Shown: positions 44,401 through 55,925 of the stretch, piece after piece
How the letters are laid out: each line of letters starts with the position of its first letter
Numbering within the stretch: the first letter of the stretch is position 1
Source: Delphinus delphis
Lineage: Eukaryota > Chordata > Mammalia > Artiodactyla > Delphinidae
Length of the DNA stretch: 64,000 nucleotides
Assembly (NCBI RefSeq): GCF_949987515.2
Contig: NC_082703.1
Location: forward strand, 10,316,680 to 10,380,679
Reading direction: 5' to 3'
Notes under the pieces: generated by a model
The model's database searches: none
Told to the model about the DNA's origin: nothing
Seen by the model: only the letters and a program-made list of their open reading frames with translations
Translations under genes and position numbers: made by a program

Positions 44401-45168
44401 AACAAAAGAGAGATGTCTGATTTCTTTCAGGAGTTTACCCTCTGATAATTCATGCCAAAATATTACTCATGCCTTGTTTACTCCTTCCAAGTGACGATGG
44501 CATTTTACCAAAGCTGTTCTGTACATTAACCTAAAGATGTAAGAAATGTGGAAATTTCAAGTATAAAAGTATTGGTAACACAGAGAGAGATGAAAGGGAG
44601 AAATGAGAAGAGTGATTTGTTGCTTTGCACATTTATTGTAAATAATTCGAAAAATATATAAAAGAAGACAATAAATCTTACCTCTAGCTCTGCCATCTAG
44701 GCATACGCATTACGCTTTGCTCCAGCTTCTTGCCCTAAAGGTCACTTCAATCCTCTTCTCAAACTCAGTGGCATTCTCTTGCCTGAAAGAGTCTGTCCAT
44801 CTGCTTAAACAAGCCTTCGAGGCCACGGCCTCTGTAGCACAGGGCTCCGGAAGGCTCCTTGGGAGCAGGATAGCACTGGCTATCTTACAATATTGCAACT
44901 TTGGGCAACTAACTTAAGCTTAGGGAGGTTCAGAGTCTCATCTATATGTGGGAAAAAAATAAGCCTCTCATAGAAGGTCAAGGATAATGAGATGCTGCAC
45001 ATACAGAAGCTCGGACTGTGGCTCCCAGGGGAGGTTCTGCCCCTGCTGGGGCTCCTTCTGGTTCCCACCATGCTCTTCAATACCCTGTAGCGCAGCCACA
45101 TGAATTACCATTGTCCGGAGGTTCCATGCTGACCCTCGCGAATCTCATTTATCTGTTCATGTTGTTTC
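44401..45168. other. unassigned single-copy sequence
   Basis: No gene or repeat is recognised. Confidence 0.45.
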
Positions 45169-45377
45169 TTTTTTTTTTTTGCGGTACGCGGGCCTCTCAC
45201 TGTTGTGGCCTCTCCCGTTGCGGAGCACAGGCTCCGGACGCGCAGGCTCAGCGGCCATGGCTCACGGGCCCAGCCGCTCCGCGGCATGTGGGATCCTCCC
45301 TGACCGGGGCACAAACCCGTGTCCCCTGCATCAGCAGGCGGACCTTCAACCACTGCGCAAAAAAAAAAAAAAAAAAG
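45169..45377 (-). mobile_element. aberrant CHR-type SINE ending in poly(A)
   Basis: The T tract and body are those of a normal short copy in reverse. The element stops at 'caaccactgcgc' (45358), so the terminal 'caccagggaagccc' block (the SINE 5' end) is missing. It is replaced by about 19 A (45359-45377). A homopolymer therefore sits at each end, T on the left and A on the right. I see no target-site duplication. Confidence 0.9.
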
Positions 45378-47317
45378 AACTCTAGTATGAATGCAGACTT
45401 GGAGATTGTTGCTCTACCTTGAGGTTTAAGAAGCTGGGATCCTGTACTGCCGTTCAGTCATTGGCTGTGGATCAAAGGCAGGAGTGGAGGGGGCTGGATG
45501 TAGACGCCCAGGCACAGAACAGTCCTCAGAAGGTTGTGAGTAGAGGCCATTAACCATTACTGGCAGAGACTGGGACATGAGCATGCCAAGCTGGACAAAG
45601 ACATGGGAGGGGATCTGGGCAAAAACCAAGACTGTGTGATACACTTTCTAAACCAGAGAGTGCTACTCTCTGCTGTCCTGTTCTCTGCCGGCCGAGGACG
45701 TTCACTTGTAATCGGTCTGCCCCCTCCCCAGGGGTCAGCTCCTTCTACAGGACCGGATACCTACCTAATTGATGGGAACCCTAATTCCCTCCAAGTCCTC
45801 GGGAGAGTTTCCCTGTTCTCTGTTTACTCGGAGTTGATATGTATCTTATGAATGTGCTGGATTGCAGGACATCTTTTCAAAAAGTGTCCCATAATAACCT
45901 TTAAATACCTCTGCAGAAGGCTGCTCCAACCTCGGGGACATTAAGCAGGTCCCGAGAAGAGAGCCCGAGGTTTCATTAACGAGAGACAGAACCCTCTCCT
46001 AAGGTTTCATTTGGGCCTGACAAGCTGGGGTCAAGGAGTCACTACCGTGGACTCCCACGTGGGGGCGATCTTTCCCTTAACGCAGCATTGGTGTCCTTTC
46101 AACATTGCTTAGACGAAGGTGGGATGTCCTTTACCAAAGAGTCACACACTGTTATGGTTTCCAAGTACAGTAATATACTCTATAAACCTAAGCGACCACT
46201 CGGTATCATCACAGTTGCATTCAAAGGCACACCACTCTGGGACTAAAATGTAACAGAAAAGCAAATTAAACCTTTAATTTCGTGAAACCAAAAGGAATTA
46301 TAGTTAATAAGGCATGCACGCAGAAATCTTATATTTCTCTTTTTTCCATTTGTTCTCTTTTCTCCTCTCATACCTATGGCTGGGAACCCAAATTCTGTCT
46401 CCTTCTTCATCCCAAACTCCAGAAAATCCTTGTCTTACAAACTCATGCCTGCAAGGGGCTCTTTTGTCTCTCACCCTTCTCTTTCCACACCTGTTCTCTT
46501 TCTGTGCCTTCAGGGAGTGTCTGTAGCTACCCAAGCTCTCTCCTCACCTGTCATCCTAATGTGTATTATGAAGGTTCAGGAGCTTATGAGACAAAAATAG
46601 ATGTATGTCCCAGGAGGGAAGGAGGGCCCATGAGAGCGTTCTCCTAAGTGTGGGACAAGGGGGTTCATCTTGTCTCGCAAGCCACCCAACCCCCGATAGT
46701 TTTGCATTAGCCACCGGGGCACTGAGTGGTAGACACGTTCGAAGACCCTGGAGTCCCTGTGGGTTGCACAGTCATTCACGGTTAAATGAGCCCTGAGAAA
46801 GCCTCCTCTGAAGCATGCTTGCGACAGTGCCCTTGGGTCCCTCTGCTAACATTAAGTCACCTGGGTCAGATCTGTTTTTCTCAGGACTTTCTTTAAAGGT
46901 AACTAACGTGGACAGCTACAACATAGCGTGATCTCAGGGGTCCTTTGTAGGGCTGCCCGGACCCACAAACACCCCCTTCATGTGGCCTTGCTAAAAATCT
47001 TTTGATAGAATCAAAAAGCAAAAAACCAAACAATCCTGGAAGGAAGGCTGCTCAAACCAGAGCAGAGCCTTAAGAGCTGTAGAGGACAGGACTTCACAGG
47101 GGGGAAGGGCTCGTGATGTGGGGAAAAGGAAGAAAAGAAATGTTGAGGTGCTGAAATTAAATTTTGTGTATGTCCAAGCTTTCCCTAGGACTTGCTTATT
47201 CTCTCCTTTTCTCTACCTCTATTTCTGGATTGAAATCACAGGGAAAATTCTAGACAAGTCACATATGTATTGTGAGCATATTCTTTAAGCAAAAGTTGGA
47301 AGCTACGGTCTAATGGT
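45378..47317. other. unassigned single-copy sequence
   Basis: About 1.9 kb with no recognised gene or repeat. Overlapping frames at 46282-46647 (121 codons, plus) and neighbours have no features. Confidence 0.45.
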
Positions 47318-47329
47318 CAGTTTTTCTTT

Positions 47330-47605
47330 CTTTATTTCCAGCTTTATTGAGACAATTGACATATAACATTGTATAAGTTTAGTGTGTACAATGTGACTTG
47401 CTATACATATATATTTTGAAATGATTACCATAATATGCTTAGTTAACACCTCCATCACCTCACAGAGTTACTATTTGTGTGTGTGTGGTGAGAACATTTC
47501 AGATCTACTCTCTTAGCAATTTTCAAATATACAATATAGTATTGTTAACTGTAATCACCATGCTGTATGTTGCATCCCCAGAACTCATTCGTCTTGTAAC
47601 TAGAA
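47330..47605 (-). mobile_element. 5'-truncated L1 3' end, antisense
   Basis: 'tccagctttattgagacaat', 'tgacatataacattgtataa', 'gtttagtgtgtacaatgtga', 'aacacctccatcacctcaca' and 'gtaatcaccatgctgtatgt' are the reversed 3' UTR of an L1MA/L1MB-like family. The 12-bp duplication 'cagtttttcttt' is perfect at 47318-47329 and 47606-47617. The family is older than the L1s at 5.7 and 11.7 kb. Confidence 0.85.
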
Positions 47606-47693
47606 CAGTTTTTCTTTAAAAAAAAAAAAAAAAGTAAAAAAATCTTCCATCATATAAATTTTGAAAGATATTTTAAAAAATATATGTAAATTA

Positions 47694-47907
47694 TGGGCTT
47701 CCCTGGTGGCGCAGTGGTTGGGAGTCCGCCTGCCGATGCAGGGGACACGGGTTCGTGCCCCGGTCTGGGAGGATCCCACATGCCGCAGAGCAGCTGCGCC
47801 TGGGCCTGTGCGCCTGGGCCTGTGCGTCTGGAGCCTGTGCTCCGCGGCCGGAGGGGCCACGGCGGTGAGAGGCCTGCGTACTGCAAAATAAATAAATAGA
47901 TAAAAGG
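47694..47907 (+). mobile_element. CHR-type SINE (short form), sense, variant centre
   Basis: A-box-like 'tggcgcagtgg' at 47707-47717, B-box 'ggttcgtgcc' at 47750-47759, tail of AAAT units. The centre differs from other copies: the usual 'gggcccgtgagccatggc' is absent and the 14-bp unit 'gcgcctgggcctgt' occurs twice in tandem (47796-47809, 47810-47823). The duplication 'tatatgtaaatta' is at 47681-47693 and 47908-47920. Confidence 0.94.
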
Positions 47908-47920
47908 TATATGTAAATTA

Positions 47921-49057
47921 ATTGTAAATAATATTTTTGCTGTTAGCCTTAGGTAAAGGGATTGTCGTTAATTTTTACATAACATACGCATTTGCCTTTG
48001 GGACACTGGTGCCGTCCAGTTGCATCCTGTAATTTGTATAGGGGACTGTGGGTTCCCCTGGAACATGGAATGGAATGGTTATCCCAATAGTCTTCAAAAA
48101 TTAAAAGGTCCATTGGGTGCAACGGTTTCCCATCAGCCCTCTGCTGGGTACCACTTTGTCACTCTGTTGCAACATACCAGGGGCAGACATATCCCAGTGA
48201 GTGTCACCTGGATACCACCACATCCTATAGCTATTGATCCTTAATGCTTCACTGGACATTGGAACCTTTTCCCCGGTACTGTTGCTGCTCAGCCGTGCCC
48301 TGTACTGAATGCTTTGGCGACGTCACCACACCCAAACTGATTTTTAGTAAGAAGGGGGAAAACGCCTCCCTTCCATTTAAGGTTTTAGTCTGTCAGATGG
48401 CCTCTGAAGCACTACACTGTCGTCCAGTGTTTTAAAAGAATATTAGTAAAGCAGATTTATTTTTCTCCACTTGGTTCATTTAGACTCTCTGTGGCACTTA
48501 GGCGTATATTCATGTCGTCCAGCTGGGAGACAGATCTAGAAGACAGACCACACTGTACACAGGCTTCCTTGCTCCTCTGTTGGGGAAGGCTGTCTCCCTG
48601 GGTCAGATTCTTGTTGCCAGGCAACTTCTTCCTTCAGAATGAGAACCGTCCCAAGAGGACCCTCAATCCATATGCAAACAGGCTCCAGGCAGCTGCTCTC
48701 ACCAATTCAATAGACAAGCCCAGGCATGACTGACTCTCTCTTTGAGCTAAATTGAGATCCCCATTACATTAATTGAAGAGACCACAGATTCTTCTTTCTA
48801 CTCTTGCTTTAGTGAGATTGTTTTTTCTTTTAGGATATATTAGATCCATAATAAAAGAACCACATTACAATATTATAATCCCTCTTCATTTATAAAACCA
48901 TCCACCTTCCCTCTCCCGCACCGACCCACACATTCTTTTGCCATTCATCTTGAGTAAGAGGAGTGCACAGAAGACTCTTGAGTGAATTAAATTACTTTCT
49001 TTCGTAGGGCTTTATGATTGTCCCTGTCGACAGTTATGCCTAAAGCAGTGGCTCTGA
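47921..49057. other. unassigned single-copy sequence
   Basis: No gene or repeat is recognised. Confidence 0.45.
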
Positions 49058-49200
49058 ACAATATTTATTAAAGACTTTCGAAGTTCCAGGTGCTGTGCTA
49101 AGCATTAGCGTTAGGGCTAAAGGTGAATCCAGCATAATCCCTAACATCTAAGAGCTCAGAACTCGTTGGAGGTCCACCATAAATGTAAGTTTTAATATGA
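49058..49200 (-). repeat. L2 LINE 3' end, antisense
   Basis: 'caatatttattaaagacttt', 'ccaggtgctgtgctaagcat' and 'ctaagagctcagaactcgtt' are the L2 3' terminus in reverse. Confidence 0.7.
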
Positions 49201-50364
49201 TACAGTGTGTGCTGCAGTGAGTAATCTGAAAACCAAAGAAAAAGCAGTGTCCCAGTCTTTCCAGAAGAAGTTGCACTGATTTATAGAGAAGCAGTATCAA
49301 ACTGCCCCTGTGATCCTTGACCTTGAGGTCTGGGATTTTTGATTCACGGTGGTCAGGCTTACCTATGAGCTGTAGTAGTGACTGTATTTTGGTGGCCACC
49401 CAACTGCTTTCCATTGCCACAGTCATGTTGAGACCAGATCCCCTAATTTTCAAAACAGGCATGGATATCTCATTTTCAAAGGAGGGGTGAAAACCTGGGT
49501 GACCGAGATTGTAGAGCACCACTAATTCTGCAGACCCCCGTGTTCCATAGATGCAAGTCAAAGCTGAGGCATCTCAACCCACTGGGAGGCCCACATAGTC
49601 CTCCCTGACAGGGAAGGTTTGTCACTCTCCGTGAAGACTAAATTGAGGTTAAAACTGTGGACTAAAAAATTACTCACAACCTAAAAGTTGAGAGTTCTGT
49701 CGTATTCGGTGGGACTTCAAGCGCTGGAGGCAGCATCTCAAGCAACCCTGAGAGAACTGCTTGGAGGAGGGGGCGGGTGGAAGCCAGGCTATATAGAAGT
49801 TTTGCAACAAAGGGCAGGTAATCCGAACGTCAAAATATTGTTGTTATTTAAAGAAAACCAGATACGTCAAGTTAAGGAATTTAGTCTATGTATGGGAAGA
49901 TGCAAGAGCCTGGACTCACTGAAGTCATTCCTTTGATATGCACCTCAGCTATCTGCGGCCAGTGTGCTGTGTTTTCTCATCCTGAGTTTCCTCAGGGCTC
50001 ACCATAGGGAGTGGCCGCAGTCCGATGGCTGCTAGATGGCAGGTATTCTTTCCTTCCTGAGTTCCCCCAGGGCTCACCAGCTCACCACAGGCTGATGGCT
50101 GTGACATCCTTTGTTTACTGATATGGCAGGTAATATTCCATTTATCAGAACCTTAATTTTCTGGAAGACTGATGGGGAGAACCCAATTTAGTTCTTCAAA
50201 TGTTAGGTTAAAGATGATCTGCAGCAGTTTTAGCAATTCCAGAAATAAGAGAGACACGTTGATTCCTCTGTGAGCTGTCAGAATGCCAAAGGGGTAACAC
50301 TTTTTCTATGGAAGGTGGTACAGTAAAGAAGAGCAGCAAGAGAGGTTTCCAGAAGCATCCCAGG
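49201..50364. other. unassigned sequence with a diverged tandem duplication
   Basis: Two related units of about 75-80 bp lie at 49981-50055 and 50056-50138. They share 'cctgagtt', 'cagggctcacca', 'gatggctg' and 'atggcaggta' in the same order. No gene is recognised. Confidence 0.55.
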
Positions 50365-50580
50365 CATCTTCAGACGGCTGACGCAGTGCCTGGCACAGCG
50401 CAAGAGAGAACATCGGTAGGCTGCTACCATAATCTGTTTATTGGTAGGCTGGACCAATAAACTAAGGTCCAAGAGGTTTAGTAATAGGCCAAAATTCACG
50501 TAGCACCTATGTGGCAGAGTTAGCAGTAAACATATGATGGAAGATCCAAGTCCCGTGTTTTCTTCATTAAAGCACAACCT
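50365..50580 (-). repeat. MIR-like fragment, antisense, degraded
   Basis: 'acgcagtgcctggcacagcg' and, further on, 'caaaattcacgtagcaccta' with 'gtggcagagttagcagtaaa' suggest a worn MIR in reverse. Confidence is limited by the degraded core. Confidence 0.45.
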
Positions 50581-50654
50581 CCACAATGCAAGCAGTCACA
50601 TTGCATTTGTTCACGCATTAGTCCCCAGAACTAGACGTGCTCTCTCGGAAAGAT

Positions 50655-50760
50655 GAGATGTGTCCAAATGAGATGTATTTTATCCTTCTTTGCATCACCA
50701 GCTCTTAGCCCAGCACCATGCAGATTCCATAGACTCAGTAAATGTTTGCTGCATGAAACA
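50655..50760 (+). repeat. L2 LINE 3' end, sense, degraded
   Basis: 'tccttctttgcatcaccagc', 'tcttagcccagcaccatgca' and 'actcagtaaatgtttgctgc' follow the L2 3' order. Confidence 0.55.
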
Positions 50761-52404
50761 ATGGGCTTTGTGTCCATGAAGAAGGTTTGACTGCATCTCC
50801 TTCGAGCATCCGTTCTGGAAGGAGTTACAGGACAGTGTTGGAGACTGTTATTCACACAACTAATGGGCAGGCAGTGTGGCAACCGACCACATCAGTAAGT
50901 CTTGTGTCCTAGGTCATCTCTGGCACTGTGTCTTAAGTTGCAACCCTGTTCATAAGTGGGATGACTAGTTCCATGTAGCCTCTCGGGAAGTCATTTGTCA
51001 CTTGTCTAAAGCCTTCCTCATTTCCATCGTAACAGAAAATCTCCATCACACGTCCTCCACCCAGTCCGTCATCTTTCCATCTTCTCCGTCTGAAGACAAC
51101 AAGTGAAATGGAACCAGAGGAAAGCTATGCTCCCACAGGGATGCCTTTCTGTCCAGCCTGAACATAGCTGCCAAAATATCCTGCAACTTCAGGGCATCAG
51201 GGTTTTTTTTTTTTTTCATGTTTGAAAAGCAATATCTGTGTAGCTTCCTGTCCCCAATAAGGGTAATCATTATCAGAATCTGTGCACATCTGAAATCTTG
51301 CAAAAGCATGAGGTAACTCAGCATCTGCCAGAATAAGAAAGAGCATCTTGGTCTGCTGACTTCTCTGCTTGGGCCTCATGCCCTAGAGAAGCTTCCTGCT
51401 GAGAGGTCCTGGCTGCTCTGTGGGGGGCAGACAGAGCTGATCGAAGTCCCAGACGGCTGGATTTAACTCCTGCATCAGTGTCTTCAAGGTCCAGCGGCCA
51501 CAGAATAATTTCAAGTTCAGACAGTTGTTTTGCTGATTACGTCACTGTAAGCATATTTTAAAATGATTTTGTAGATGTGGAGTTACCAGGTGTCTACTCC
51601 CAGGGAAGCTTTCCCAGTCACCTTGCCTGATCCCATTGAAAAAGAAAAGGTTTCACTGCATTTTCCATCAGCTGATGAGTCATCCAGTATATCTCATATG
51701 TGCTCTGCTCTTAAGGTTATCCATGGGCAAATTGGAGCCCATTCAGCAGAGTGATTCTTGCTGCTGAACTATTACAGGGGATCTAATTAAATTAAGCCAT
51801 AGTCAGGAGAAAAAAGTGCATAACCTTCATAATCTGTGAAACCTTGACTCGTTTGCCAAGCATCACTTTCCCGAAAATGGGGACGGCGGCACATCAGCAG
51901 GAGACGAAATCCTAACATGGAATTCGTGATTGTTTACAGTGTGTGCAGGGATGCTGAGCCTCAACACCAGAGAGGGAGTGACACCAAAATACGAGGCAGG
52001 GGAAGGAGGAGCACCCCATACACAGTGACCTTGAAATCCAGATGAGCTCCTGATAATTGGTTGGAGAGAACGATCATTTCCATTTCTGAATTTGTCAAAT
52101 TGTTTTCTTCTCAGGGAAGAGGAAACATCTGCTCTACGAGGCTAACTCAGTTCTGAGTCAGTTTGTCTCCTTGTGTTTTGCTGTAGCTGGGTGAGCAAAA
52201 GAGGGGACTCCATCTGGGCAGCAGAGCCTGGAATCCAGTTTTCTGACAACACACATCTTCACTTAACTGCCCTGGGGACTTCTCCACAGGCAGGGCAGGA
52301 CAATTCAAAGCTGGCTGGGTTGCTAAGTTTGGGAACACTGTCTGTCCTCTTCTCACTGCCAGACAAGCTAACTTTCCTGCACAAGAAATTTGCCACCAAA
52401 GAAG
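50761..52404. other. single-copy region with a candidate regulatory block
   Basis: No gene or transposon is recognised. A T run lies near 51202-51217. The segment 51530-51850 is described separately. Confidence 0.45.
51530..51850. promoter_or_regulatory. candidate enhancer block
   Basis: Close-packed motif cores occur in single-copy sequence: TTACGTCA (CRE-like) at 51537-51544, E-box CAGCTG at 51669-51674, AP-1 site TGAGTCA at 51676-51682, and a homeodomain-type TAATTAAATTAA at 51784-51795. The motifs are seen; activity and conservation are not known from this window. Confidence 0.22.
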
Positions 52405-52605
52405 AGGTGATATTGATTGAATACCTCCTATGTGGTAAAGCACCACGATGCAGCTTACACATATAATGATCACCTCGTTTTATCCACACAGTGAATCTGA
52501 GACTCAGAGATGCTGACTTGCCCAAACTGCTCAAGTGAAAGCGGAAGGACTCAAACCCAGATCTCATTGGTTTCAGAGCTCGTATTCTTTATACTGTATT
52601 ATTCT
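52405..52605 (-). repeat. MIR SINE, antisense
   Basis: 'attgattgaatacctcctat', 'gtggtaaagcaccacgatgc', 'ctgagactcagagatgctga', 'cttgcccaaactgctcaagt' and 'ggactcaaacccagatctca' trace a full reversed MIR. Confidence 0.8.
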
Positions 52606-53410
52606 TGTACAGATGCTGGGGAAAGCTACGCAGTATGTCTCAGCTTCCAAAATGGAATGTGGATGAATGAGTATGGGCAAGGAGGAGTAGAAGGTTTCTA
52701 CTGTTCGAATTTTCTTCCAAGGCTTTAAAATCTGAGTAACAGTGTGGCCTGATGACAGCTGAATATGCCAGTTCATTTTTCTGGTCTTCGTCTTATGGGC
52801 TAGTTGTTTAGAAGCAAGCCCAATCTTTTGACATAAGTTGTGTATCTAAAGGGAGGAGTTGTAATTCATCTAAGTGGTTCATTCTGAACCTCTTGGACCT
52901 TGATTTTGTAAGAAAAATAAACCACTGACTTCATCTTGGAGCAAGGATATTCTGACCTCAGAGATTTAGCCACATACAAGCTCCCATGTTATTCATATTT
53001 AAATATATGCTTGTCAACCTGGTGCATTTTAGGTGGGGAATTTAAGATGTCAGGAGCAATGTGGTATCAGCTGTCCTGGGTGCTGTACACAGTGCTGGCA
53101 CCATCAGGCATCACTAGATCCGACAAATCTGACAAACAGAGTTTGGCAGGGTTGCAGCTGTGATCACCTCAATGCCAATGATACCCCACTGCGCTGAAAT
53201 TTTCAAAAGTCTCTGTAAATATTTCCAGTCCAACTGTCCTCCCCCAAAAGTTTAAAGTTGACTAGATTTACATTGACCAGCAGGCAGCCAGGTTATTGGG
53301 CTTTTTTATTCCAGTAAAGCTTAAATAACTACATGGTTATATTCTTTTAATCTTTGGGTAACTAAATTTGGGGTCAGCCTTAGACTCACCAGGCTAAAAA
53401 CAACAAAACA
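52606..53410. other. unassigned single-copy sequence
   Basis: No gene or repeat is recognised. Confidence 0.45.
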
Positions 53411-53421
53411 CCTTTAGTTTT

Positions 53422-53636
53422 TTTTTTTTTTTTTTTTTTTTTTTGCGGTACGCGGGCCTCTCACTGTCGTGGCCTCTCCTGTTGTGGAACACAGGCTCCG
53501 GACGCGCAGGCTCAGCGGCCATGGCTCACGGGCCCAGCCGCTCCGAGGCATGTGGGATCTTCCCGGACCGGGGCACGAACCCGTGTCCCCTGCATTGGCA
53601 GGCGGACTCTCAACCACTGCGCCACCAGGGAAGCCC
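53422..53636 (-). mobile_element. CHR-type SINE (short form)
   Basis: Full-length short copy in reverse with the longest poly(T) in the window (about 27 T including the target end), which suggests recent arrival. The duplication 'cctttagtttt' is at 53411-53421 and 53637-53647. Confidence 0.95.
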
Positions 53637-54001
53637 CCTTTAGTTTTAAATAGACAATTTGACAGATTTTTTTAAATTGATGAAGAAGACTATACTTCTA
53701 GACTAGGTAAACTATTGGGAAAAGAAATCTTATATAGTAGAAGGTGGACGCCCTTCCTCTCCCTTGCAGCTAGTTATACTAGACCTAACTGTGAAATGGA
53801 ATCGTGTAGAAAATATTAAACACTTGGTCTTCCAAATGTTCATTCTATCCAGATGACAAATTATATATTCCACTAACTTCCATAGTCTGTTGATTTCATA
53901 TGTTGTACTCAACCTGTACATTCAAAATTCTTTTTGAAATCTTGCTATGTGCCAGGCTCCCTTTGTACTGTTTCAAAGGATGGGGGACTTAGGTTGGTTT
54001 T

Positions 54002-54215
54002 TGTTTGTTTGTTTGTTTGTGTTTGCAGTACGCGGGCCTCTCACTGTTGTGGCCTCTCCCATTGCGGAGCACAGGCTCCGGACATGCAGGCTCAGTGGCC
54101 ACGGCTCACGGGCCCAGCTGCTCCGCGGCATGTGGGATCTTCCCGGACCGGGGCACGAACCCGCGTCCCCTGCATCGGCAGGCGGACTCTCAACCACTGC
54201 GCCACCAGGGAAGCC
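54002..54215 (-). mobile_element. CHR-type SINE (short form)
   Basis: Full-length short copy in reverse with a (GTTT)n tail like the nested copy at 28713. The 14-bp duplication 'cttaggttggtttt' is perfect at 53988-54001 and 54216-54229. Confidence 0.95.
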
Positions 54216-54229
54216 CTTAGGTTGGTTTT

Positions 54230-54659
54230 AATGCAGTGGTTAATGTGGAAGTCATCTTTATAAGACTGACCTAGTCGAACAATACCCGATTAAAAGGCTT
54301 TATTTTCAGGATCTTGCAAAGAAGTGGGAGGGAAGAAGGGAGAATAAAGGGTTAATTTTAAGCCAGGGTTCTTGGGTGGAGAGGGAGCCAAAGCTGAAAT
54401 CACAAGGCATATGTAGCATTTGCTACAAAATCTAGTCAAGCCGTGGAACTTCCATCTCTTAGACTTTGACCTCTGGTCTTCTGACCATGATTTAGCGAGC
54501 TTGGTTCCACTCTCATAAGTTTCTGATTTTGTTTTAATGACTTACAGTCCACTCTTTCCTTGATTTTGCCTTTTCAGAATGCCTGTGATCGTCTAGATTC
54601 CTCACATGCTTGCCAACCCATGTCAACATCCCGTGTCTCTCGTTGCCCGTGATTCATTT
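54230..54659. other. unassigned single-copy sequence
   Basis: No gene or repeat is recognised. Confidence 0.45.
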
Positions 54660-54975
54660 TCTAGACACCCAGCATCTACCGTGTTCCAGGCACTGTGTTA
54701 GGTACTGGATATACACATATAGGACAGTGTCTCTGCTTTCAAAGAGTATATGGTCCACTGAGGGAGGAAATTCAGTTAACTAGAAGTTGTAAGCTAGGTG
54801 GAAAATTCTGTGTAGAAGAATACACAGCTCACATTAAGACAGCGAAGGAGAAGCACTTATCTGGGAAAGGAGGAAAATTGTCATGGGTGCATTTCCAGAA
54901 AAGGACAGTCTCTCTACTCAGAGAAAGGGTGAACGAAGTTTGTCAGAAGGGTAAGTGGAGAAGGCAGTTCCTATA
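54660..54975 (-). repeat. L2 LINE 3' part, antisense
   Basis: 'cagcatctaccgtgttccag', 'gcactgtgttaggtactgga' and 'cagtgtctctgctttcaaag' are the reversed L2 tail; the purine-rich text that follows continues upstream into the element. A further L2 part lies at 55550-55925 in the same orientation. Confidence 0.65.
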
Positions 54976-55549
54976 AAACCAGCTGGTCTGCACAAGGGCC
55001 AGGATATATAACAAGCATAACACTGTGCGGTTGTATAAATATGTGGGTGATTGAACATTGCCTCCAAAGTGATTTTAGAATCTAGCATTAAATAATATTG
55101 AATAAAACAGTGGAAGTAACTCCCTGTCAACTGCCTCTCAATTTTGCTTAATTCAAGGAATAAATCTTTCCTTGTTTCTGAATCTATTTCCCATTTCTCT
55201 GACACTTGCTGATTTCCCTTTGTGTCAAACAGAGAACAGGCTTCCAGCTCAGATACAGGCAACAGTGTCTTCTCAGAGCTTAATGATTTTGTTATATTTT
55301 TATTATATTTATTTTTACAGTTTTAATTATGGCAACTGATTGCAGTTTTCCATTCACAGCATTGATACCAAGTTTCATTGGAAATGATTTTATTTTAGTT
55401 AGAAGTGCAATCAATTGAAATAAAAACCATAGGCAAAAAGTAATACAGGTGGTACATGAATATGGTAATCATCATGAAGTCGGTATACCAATGACTAGAG
55501 TTTGATAAACACTGATGGGGTGTATTTGGAAAAGAGAAAATCATAAGAT
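54976..55549. other. unassigned AT-rich sequence between two L2 parts
   Basis: No gene or repeat is recognised. It may be an insertion that separated one L2 copy. Confidence 0.4.
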
Positions 55550-55925
55550 GGAGTGAAGTGTTAAAGTGGGAAATGAGCTGGAAGAGTTTGGCAGAAGCCA
55601 GCCTGGGAAGAGCATCTTATGTCAGGCTGAGTTAAGCTTCACCGGGAGCCATGGAAGGGTTAGAACCAGGAGAATGGCACGACAGGGTTTGCAAGTTAGA
55701 ACCTTCCAGCAGGAGGTGAAGGATGCCCCAGAGGAGCTGAAGGAAGCAGATCAGTTAGGAGGCTAACAGGGTCCCATGATGAGGGCAGGACCAAGAATGC
55801 AAGCAGCGGGGCTCTGGAGGAAGGGAGGGTTGTGTGTGACGTGTCAGTGGTACAATCACCATTGTCACCAATGAGATGTGGAGGGAGAAATCTAGAGTAT
55901 TGCTCAGGTTGTTGCATGGGTGACA
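55550..55925 (-). repeat. L2 LINE internal part, antisense
   Basis: 'gagccatggaagggttagaa', 'ggagaatggcacgacagggt', 'gatcagttaggaggctaaca' and 'agagtattgctcaggttgtt' follow the L2 order 'aagccattggagggttt ... gtgacatgatc ... gttaggaggctattgc'. The downstream end of the frame has no coding capacity. Confidence 0.55.
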
